DNA of 6,107 nt. It comes from Acidobacteriaceae bacterium. GTDB lineage: Bacteria > Acidobacteriota > Terriglobia > Terriglobales > Acidobacteriaceae. How positions within the stretch are numbered: the stretch's first letter is position 1; each line of letters opens with the position of its first letter. Location: NCBI GenBank assembly GCA_025462805.1, contig JAOAPJ010000305.1:1-6107 (forward strand), in the 5' to 3' direction. Position numbers and translations under genes: made by a program. Below the pieces are notes generated by a model. That model worked only from the letters and a program-made list of their open reading frames with translations, ran no database searches and was not told where the DNA came from. Of this stretch, positions 1 to 4,320 are shown piece by piece.

Positions 1-39
1 CTCGATGTTGGGCGTGATTTCCAGCGCTTTTTTGATCAA
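1..39 (-). CDS. Possible 5' end of an unidentified gene running off the left edge
   Basis: Reading the minus strand from a TTG at 39-37 gives (M)IKKALEITPNIE, still open at the window edge. A near-perfect Shine-Dalgarno AGGAGGT lies at 57-51, 11 nt before the TTG, which is a somewhat long spacing. The 13 codons mostly end in G or C, like the other genes here. The frame is open back to a stop at 246-244, so an ATG at 102-100 is an alternative start, but it has no ribosome-binding site and would place the AGGAGGT inside the gene. A candidate promoter at 247-219 points the same way. The peptide loosely resembles the end of a TPR helix, but it is too short to assign a family or function. Confidence 0.4.
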   Translation of the reverse strand, partial: MIKKALEITPNIE

Positions 40-120
40 GCGGACAGAAGACCTCCTGCGGCTCGCAAGAGCTGGGCTCTGCGGAGCAGCGGCTGCAAAC
101 ATGGGTTGAGTGCGTGGACG

Positions 121-176
121 GGGCAGGTGCCGATGGGGCTCGCGTTCGAGCAACGCCCGTTGGCAGTTACCTGCCC
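121..176. other. Long imperfect hairpin (22 pairs) in the non-coding region, possible structured leader RNA
   Basis: GGGCAGGT (121-128) pairs perfectly with ACCTGCCC (169-176). Next, 129-137 pairs with 156-164 (9 pairs), and then GCTCG (138-142) pairs with CGAGC (147-151) around the loop CGTT. Bulges sit at 165-168 and 152-155. Two of the nine middle pairs are G-U wobbles if the plus strand is the RNA; on the minus strand they would be A-C mismatches. The minus-strand RNA has an alternative fold, GGCAG-GUAA-CUGCC (175-162), with a GNRA tetraloop that excludes the outer stem. The element lies in the predicted leader of the left-edge gene. No known riboswitch or small RNA was recognised, and the transcribed strand is undecided. 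Confidence 0.45.
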
Positions 177-218
177 GGCTGCGTTCCCTCCGCGATGGAC
201 CATCCCTCGGATGCGCAC

Positions 219-247
219 AGACTAGCCCCTCCGGACCGGAGCGTCAA
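219..247 (-). promoter_or_regulatory. Candidate sigma70-type promoter for the left-edge minus-strand gene
   Basis: On the minus strand a -35 TTGACG (247-242, 5/6 match) is followed after exactly 17 nt by TAGTCT (224-219), which keeps the most important -10 positions (TA.....T pattern) but matches only 3/6 overall. Transcription would begin near 212 and leave a leader of about 170 nt before the TTG at 39. The spacer contains a perfect dyad, annotated separately. This is a sequence match only. Confidence 0.4.
229..241. promoter_or_regulatory. Inverted repeat CTCCGG-A-CCGGAG, possible operator
   Basis: There are perfect 6-bp arms around a single base. The dyad begins directly next to the candidate -35 hexamer at 242-247 and fills most of the -35/-10 spacer of the minus-strand promoter. 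A dyad in the spacer is where MerR-family regulators bind, but their promoters usually have 19-20 bp spacers and this one has 17. A repressor site or chance are equally possible; 6-bp arms occur by chance every few kilobases. Confidence 0.3.
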
Positions 248-361
248 CGACCAAGTGATGAATTCTTGGCCGATCCGGTTCCTGCCGAGACAGACTATAG
301 AAGTTTGATGCAGGAGCGCCGCCCAGGACTCCTCAACTCCTTGTAAGTGACGTGTCCGGGA
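248..361. other. Non-coding stretch between two divergent candidate promoters
   Basis: Together with 40-247 this makes over 300 bases without a convincing gene. Short open frames here have no ribosome-binding site and no recognisable product. A TATAGA at 296-301 resembles a -10 box but lacks a -35 partner at normal spacing. No tRNA, 4.5S RNA, tmRNA or RNase P RNA signature was seen. The stretch mainly separates the minus-strand promoter (219-247) from the rpsT promoter (362-390). Confidence 0.5.
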
Positions 362-390
362 TTGACCCTCCCCGGCGGGCAGGATAGACT
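362..390 (+). promoter_or_regulatory. rpsT promoter (TTGACC-17-TAGACT)
   Basis: The -35 TTGACC (362-367, 5/6) and the -10 TAGACT (385-390, 4/6) are separated by the optimal 17 nt. Transcription would start around 396-398, giving a leader of about 92 nt before the rpsT start codon. The position is sensible for a strongly expressed ribosomal protein gene. This is a sequence match only. Confidence 0.6.
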
Positions 391-396
391 TGAATT

Positions 397-488
397 TTGC
401 AGAGGATGCGGCGTGAGTGCCACCGTCTGCATCGTCACAAAACCGGGCTGAAGCCCAGGCAATCTACAATTTCTTTGCAAGGAAGCAC
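397..488 (+). promoter_or_regulatory. Folded 5' leader of rpsT
   Basis: The predicted leader can form two hairpins. The first pairs 399-405 with 423-430 (GCAGAGG with CC-g-TCTGC, one bulged G). It competes with GATGC (405-409) pairing to GCATC (429-433), and both alternatives can hold an inner GGC/GCC (410-412/419-421). The second is a compact CCGGGC-UGAA-GCCC-a-GG hairpin at 443-459. The last 25 nt are AT-rich and apparently unstructured, leading to the Shine-Dalgarno AAGGA (479-483), 5 nt before the ATG. Ribosomal protein leaders often carry autoregulatory folds, and S20 is known to regulate its own translation in E. coli. A similar role here is inference. Confidence 0.4.
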
Positions 489-764
489 ATGGCAAACCAT
501 GTTTCATCGTTGAAGCGCGCCCGCCAGACCGAGCGCAAGACCGCGGTCAACCGCGCCAACAAGACCCGCATCCGTTCCAGCCTGCGCGCCCTGCGCGAGG
601 CCCTGCATGCGGGCGACGGCAAGGCGGCAGATGAGCAGTATCGCGCAACCGTCTCCGCTCTCGACAAGAGCGTGCAGAAGGGCGTCCTGCACAAGAACAC
701 TGCTTCGCGCTACAAGAGCCGCCTGAACGCTCGCGTGAAGGCCATCAGCGCCAAGAAGGCGTAA
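489..764 (+). CDS. rpsT: 30S ribosomal protein S20
   Basis: S20 is a small basic helical protein that binds 16S rRNA in the body of the 30S subunit and helps early assembly. The 91-residue product shows the family pattern throughout: [13 protein letters not shown] at the start, a long Lys/Arg-rich helix, and the diagnostic [13 protein letters not shown] segment near residues 70-82, ending in Lys-Lys-Ala. The length is close to the usual 85-95 residues. The ATG at 489 is chosen because AAGGA (479-483) precedes it at 5 nt and translation then begins at the conserved MANH. An upstream in-frame GTG at 417 would add 24 non-homologous residues. The gene stands alone between its own promoter (362-390) and a terminator (786-820), convergent with the next gene. 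Confidence 0.97.
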   Translation: MANHVSSLKRARQTERKTAVNRANKTRIRSSLRALREALHAGDGKAADEQYRATVSALDKSVQKGVLHKNTASRYKSRLNARVKAISAKKA

Positions 765-785
765 CGAGCAGCACAGGTCACGCAT

Positions 786-820
786 GAGCCGGAGCCACTG
801 CCCCGGCTCTTTGCTGTTTT
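786..820 (+). terminator. Rho-independent-type terminator after rpsT
   Basis: GAGCCGG (786-792) and CCGGCTC (803-809) form a perfect 7-bp GC-rich stem around a 10-nt loop. It is followed by TTT, then GCTG, then TTTT at 817-820, so the T-tract is interrupted and moderate. It begins 21 nt after the rpsT stop. In the opposite direction the stem is not followed by a T-run, so it should serve rpsT rather than the convergent gene. Confidence 0.65.
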
Positions 821-842
821 GGCCGACGCAGTTTGCGCCCGG

Positions 843-2102
843 CTACTTCGCCGCTCTGCCATCGGTAGGCGCCGCGGGCGGCGGCAGGTCATAGATCTCG
901 ATCGCGCCGCGATTAATGACGGCCAGCCGGTTGCCATCCGCAGAGAGCGCGAAGTTCCCTCCAGCGCTGACAATGGGGCTGACCACCATACCCGTGCGAA
1001 GAGTGCCGGTGTGCGCGTCCAGCACAGTGAGGACCTGGCTCTGCACCTCTTCGTCATCGATGCCCTCGGTCGGCGTGACCGGGCGGTTCACGGCCAGCCA
1101 GGAGATGGCTACACTCGCGCCGCCTTCGGAGACGCGAAAGGCCGGCCAAGTGAAGTTCGACTGCCAGCGGCCATCCCAGAGCTTGTGGCCGTCGAGCGAG
1201 TAAGCCGCTACGAAGCGGTCGCCGCGCTTCGGGGGACAGCTCAGGATCAGCACGGCCTGCTCGCTCAGCGCCTTCTGCGAAGGCTCGCAGCTGGAATCCA
1301 CCCCGGTCACCAAGTCGCCTGAGTCGGGCCGCGGCCGTTCGAACGGGTGGAAGTACACGTTCCAACGGGCGTCGTTCACCTTCTGTTGGGTGAAGTAGCC
1401 GGCTACGGTTGCAGGCAGCTCGCCGGCCTGGTCGGCACGGGCACTCATCAGTAGTTTCTTCTGGTCCAGCCTCGCCATTCGGATCTCGACATCCTCTTCC
1501 GGAGGATCGGCACCAACCAGCTGCGCGTGCCGTGCCAGTTGCTGATGCTGTTCCGGAGTGTGCCGCTCACGATCACTCTCGAGCAGCAGCAGCCTGCCGT
1601 CCGGCGACGCCTCCACCGTCCGCAACCGGGTAGGCGAGTCGTATACCCGCTCCAGGTGCAGGTCTTTGTCGATCTGATAGAGGCTGCTGCCGATCCGCAG
1701 GAGGGCGTGGTGATTGCCGATGCTCCACAAGTAACGGCCGCGGTCCCGCAGCAGCCATTGATCCTCCGCAACCACCTTGCCTTCCGGGATCTCGATGACT
1801 TCGGCCTGCACCACCTGTTCGAGACCACCCGAGCCTTCCTCACGCTTCAATAACCGCGGCCGACGGAAGGTAAAGAGCAGATGCGAATCATCCAGGAAGT
1901 CCAAAGAGGAAGAGGTATAGCGAGCCAGCAGGTAGAGCTTCCCCTGCACGCGGTATCCCAACGGCTCTGCAGGCATACGCATGGCCTGATGCGGAGCGTT
2001 TTCATGCTCTTTCGTCGCGCTGAAACCCGCTCCCGCACAGAGGAGCAGCGCGAGGAGACAGGCACCTCGCCAAGGAGCCCCGGACTGCGCGCAGCGTGGC
2101 AC
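843..2102 (-). CDS. Secreted beta-propeller-like protein of unknown function
   Basis: The product has 419 residues. Residues 1-29 look like an export signal: Arg at 3 and 12, a Leu/Ala-rich core at 14-25, and likely cleavage after FSA (27-29). Cys22 sits in LLLC, which is not a proper lipobox because the preceding residue is Leu, so a lipoprotein is unlikely. The mature part resembles WD40/TolB/PQQ-like propeller blades: SPDGRLLLLES at 166-176, YSLDGHKLWDGRW at 301-313, and a typical last blade with LSADGNRLAVIN and AIEIYDL at 386-406. Cys272 and Cys289 could form a disulfide. No catalytic motif is visible. I have an impression of similar acidobacterial hypothetical proteins but cannot name a family. 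The start is a GTG at 2102; the purine-rich stretch in front is poorly placed (AGGA at 11 nt, GGGA at 1 nt), so the start is uncertain although the signal peptide supports it. It is convergent with rpsT and divergent from the peptidase genes. The role is unknown: binding, scaffold or sensor are all open. Confidence 0.85.
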   Translation of the reverse strand: MPRCAQSGAPWRGACLLALLLCAGAGFSATKEHENAPHQAMRMPAEPLGYRVQGKLYLLARYTSSSLDFLDDSHLLFTFRRPRLLKREEGSGGLEQVVQAEVIEIPEGKVVAEDQWLLRDRGRYLWSIGNHHALLRIGSSLYQIDKDLHLERVYDSPTRLRTVEASPDGRLLLLESDRERHTPEQHQQLARHAQLVGADPPEEDVEIRMARLDQKKLLMSARADQAGELPATVAGYFTQQKVNDARWNVYFHPFERPRPDSGDLVTGVDSSCEPSQKALSEQAVLILSCPPKRGDRFVAAYSLDGHKLWDGRWQSNFTWPAFRVSEGGASVAISWLAVNRPVTPTEGIDDEEVQSQVLTVLDAHTGTLRTGMVVSPIVSAGGNFALSADGNRLAVINRGAIEIYDLPPPAAPTDGRAAK

Positions 2103-2137
2103 GTCCCTTATTGTCCTATAAAGCGAATGACGGCGGG

Positions 2138-2166
2138 TTGACTTTGCCTGGCTAAACCCGTCTCAT
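2138..2166 (+). promoter_or_regulatory. Promoter of the M13 peptidase pair (TTGACT-17-TCTCAT)
   Basis: The -35 TTGACT (2138-2143, 5/6) and the -10 TCTCAT (2161-2166, 4/6) have an exact 17-nt spacer. Transcription would begin near 2173, about 38 nt before the chosen TTG start at 2211. This placement argues against the earlier in-frame TTG at 2166, which would overlap the -10 box. It lies in the 108-bp gap shared with the divergent gene, for which no clear promoter was found. Confidence 0.55.
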
Positions 2167-2210
2167 TGCGTGTTCGGTTCTCCCCCGTTTTCCCCTATGG
2201 AGTTCCTCGC

Positions 2211-4271
2211 TTGAAGAGCCGTTTCGCCCTCCTGTCTGCCGCGGTCGCAGTGATCGCCGCCCCCGCCGTCGCCGTCCATGCCCAAAGCGCCGTCAGCGAG
2301 CAGACCCGCATCCAGCTGCATGGTCTGGATCCTGCGCTGCGCGACACCTCCGCCGACCCGTGCGTGAACTTCTTCCAGTACGCCTGCGGCACCTGGCTGA
2401 AGCGCTACCCGATCCCGCAGGATCGCTCCGCTTACGGGATCGATACCCAGCTCACCGAACAGAACAACCTGACGCTGAAGTCCATCCTTGAGCAGGCCAG
2501 CGACACCAAGGCGCAGCGCGATGCAGACACGCAGAAGATCGGCGACTACTACGCCACTTGTATGGATACAGCGGCGATTGAGAAGTCGGGCATCACGCCA
2601 TTCCTGCCAATGCTGGACCGGATCAATGCGCTCGCGAGTCTGCATGACCTGGCTCCACTGGTGGCAACGCTACAGCAGAGCGGTGTGCAGACCCTCTTCT
2701 CCTTGGGGAGTGAAGAGGACTACAAGGACGCGACGCAGATGATCGCGACCGTGTTCCAGCCCCGGCTCGGGCTGCCGGAGCGCGGCTATTACCTGCGCAC
2801 TGACGAGAAGTCGGTCCAACTTCGCAAGCAGTACGTTGATCACGTCACGCACATGTTGACCCTGGCCGGAGAGCCGACCGAGAAGGCTGGAGCCGATGCC
2901 GAGCGCGTGCTCGCGCTTGAGACCAAGCTAGCCACCGCCTCGCTCAGCCCGGTGGAGCTGCGCGATCCGGCGAAGCTCTATCACCCGACAGACCTTGCCC
3001 GCTTCCGCACCCAGTTGAACTCTTTCGACGTGGATAGCTACCTGAGCACCATTAAGGTTCCCTTATTCACGTCGATGAACGTCGCCACACCCGGCTACTT
3101 CGACGCACTCAACGCGACGCTGCCGCACACCGACTTGGACACTGTCAAGGCGCTGTTGCGCTGGAATGTGCTGCGCAGCACGCCTGGGACTGCACTGCCG
3201 GCCGCCCTCGATAAGGAGAAGTTCGCCTTCTACGGCAAGACACTGTCCGGCCAGCCGGAGCAGCGGATCCGCTGGAAGCGCTGCGTCGAAGCGACGGACA
3301 GCGCACTCGGCGAGGCGCTGGGCAAGGTCTACGTGGCACAGCGCTTCAGCCCAGAGGACAAGGCCCGTACCACCTCCATCCTTCAGGACATCGAGGGCGC
3401 CATGGGCGGCGACATTCAACAGCTTTCCTGGATGAGCGCGCCCACCAAGGCCAAGGCGGAAGACAAGCTGCACGCGGTGACCAACAAGGTGGGCTATCCG
3501 AACCGCTGGCGCGATTACTCCAGCCTGACCATCGCACGCGGCGACGCGATCGGCAACGAGCAGCGCGCGGCGAGCTTCGAGCACACCCGCCACCTGGCAA
3601 AGATCGGCAAGCCGACAGACAAGCAGGAGTGGGAGATGAGCCCGCCCACGGTCAACGCCTACTACGCTTCGCAGACTAATACCACCAACTTCCCTGCCGG
3701 CATCCTGCAGCCGCCCTACTACGATCCGCAGATGGGAGATGCAGTCAACTATGGAGAGGCAGGCGGTCTCGAAGGGCACGAGCTGACGCATGGGTTCGAC
3801 GACGAGGGTCGCCAGTTCGATGCGAACGGCAACTTCAACCAGTGGTGGACGCTGGAAGACGAGCAGAAGTTCAAACAGCGTGCCGACTGCGTCGCGGATG
3901 AGTACAGCGGCTTTATCGCGGTCGACGACCAGCATGTCAACGGAAGGCTGACGCTGGGCGAGAACATCGCAGACATCGGCGGTGTGCGGCTGGGTTACCT
4001 GGCCTGGCAGCATCGCCTCGGGACGGGCGCCAAGCCGGAGGCTAACCTCGATGGGATGACGCCGGCACAGCAGTTCTTCACCGCCTACGCGCAGAGCTGG
4101 TGCTCCCATACACGGCCCGAGGAGATGCGGGTTCGAACGCAGAGCGATCCACATTCTCCCGAGGAATATCGCGTGAACGGTGTAGTTATGAACATGCCGG
4201 AGTTCGAGCAGGCCTTCGGCTGCAAAGCCGGCCAGCCCATGGTCAGCAAGAATCGCTGCAGCATCTGGTAG
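2211..4271 (+). CDS. Secreted M13 (neprilysin-family) zinc metallopeptidase, complete copy
   Basis: A zinc endopeptidase of the neprilysin/PepO family, expected to cut oligopeptides outside the cytoplasm. The 686-residue product has a signal peptide (residues 1-24, cleavage after VHA), the M13 N-terminal domain (about 45-430, opening with ADPCVNFFQYACG) and the catalytic domain (about 475-686). The full active site is visible: NAYY substrate-binding motif at 482-485, HELTH zinc/catalytic motif at 523-527, GENIAD with third zinc ligand Glu584 and Asp588, and His648 and Arg654 in DPHSPEEYRVNG. Eight cysteines (51, 59, 117, 358, 560, 631, 671, 683) match in order and spacing the four core disulfides of human neprilysin. 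The end CSIW resembles the CRVW-type end. Unlike neprilysin there is no retained membrane anchor. The start is the TTG at 2211, with GGAG (2199-2202) 8 nt upstream; it gives a clean signal peptide, whereas the TTG at 2166 would add 15 residues and sit in the promoter. It is followed after 49 bp by a paralogue. The exact substrate is unknown. Confidence 0.95.
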   Translation: MKSRFALLSAAVAVIAAPAVAVHAQSAVSEQTRIQLHGLDPALRDTSADPCVNFFQYACGTWLKRYPIPQDRSAYGIDTQLTEQNNLTLKSILEQASDTKAQRDADTQKIGDYYATCMDTAAIEKSGITPFLPMLDRINALASLHDLAPLVATLQQSGVQTLFSLGSEEDYKDATQMIATVFQPRLGLPERGYYLRTDEKSVQLRKQYVDHVTHMLTLAGEPTEKAGADAERVLALETKLATASLSPVELRDPAKLYHPTDLARFRTQLNSFDVDSYLSTIKVPLFTSMNVATPGYFDALNATLPHTDLDTVKALLRWNVLRSTPGTALPAALDKEKFAFYGKTLSGQPEQRIRWKRCVEATDSALGEALGKVYVAQRFSPEDKARTTSILQDIEGAMGGDIQQLSWMSAPTKAKAEDKLHAVTNKVGYPNRWRDYSSLTIARGDAIGNEQRAASFEHTRHLAKIGKPTDKQEWEMSPPTVNAYYASQTNTTNFPAGILQPPYYDPQMGDAVNYGEAGGLEGHELTHGFDDEGRQFDANGNFNQWWTLEDEQKFKQRADCVADEYSGFIAVDDQHVNGRLTLGENIADIGGVRLGYLAWQHRLGTGAKPEANLDGMTPAQQFFTAYAQSWCSHTRPEEMRVRTQSDPHSPEEYRVNGVVMNMPEFEQAFGCKAGQPMVSKNRCSIW

Positions 4272-4320
4272 CAGCCATATTCGATAGACTAGCCGTTACG
4301 TTTTCCGGAGCCCGACCCTG
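4272..4320 (+). other. Short intergenic gap within the peptidase pair, with the second gene's ribosome-binding site
   Basis: The 49 bp hold no hairpin with a T-run and no -35/-10 pair, so read-through from the first peptidase gene is the simplest reading. GGAG at 4307-4310 is 10 nt before the ATG at 4321 and serves as the likely ribosome-binding site. Confidence 0.6.

Noticed and set aside
162..192. Minus-strand sequence resembling the AGCC...CTGCC part of a cobalamin riboswitch
   Set aside because: The rest of the conserved core is absent and the nearby GGGAA is far too close to belong to that fold.
417..488. Upstream GTG extension of rpsT
   Set aside because: It would add 24 residues not found in S20 proteins and skip the well-placed AAGGA and conserved MANH start.
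819..1322. 167-codon plus-strand open frame antisense to the propeller-like gene
   Set aside because: No ribosome-binding site or family features; the minus-strand frame has a signal peptide and propeller motifs.
2166..2210. TTG at 2166 as the start of the first peptidase
   Set aside because: It overlaps the -10 box, has no ribosome-binding site and puts 15 extra residues before a normal signal peptide; the TTG at 2211 has GGAG at 8 nt.
4131..4141. GGTTCGAACGC resembling a tRNA T-arm
   Set aside because: It lies inside the conserved catalytic domain of the first peptidase and no acceptor, D or anticodon arms can be built around it.
3063..4154. 363-codon open frame antisense to the first peptidase gene
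   Set aside because: Same reason: the sense strand carries the complete M13 active site and disulfide cysteines, and the antisense product has no family features.
4285..4290. TAGACT in the gap between the peptidase genes as a -10 box
   Set aside because: It is identical to the rpsT -10, but no -35-like hexamer lies 16-18 nt upstream (CATCTG at 17 nt).
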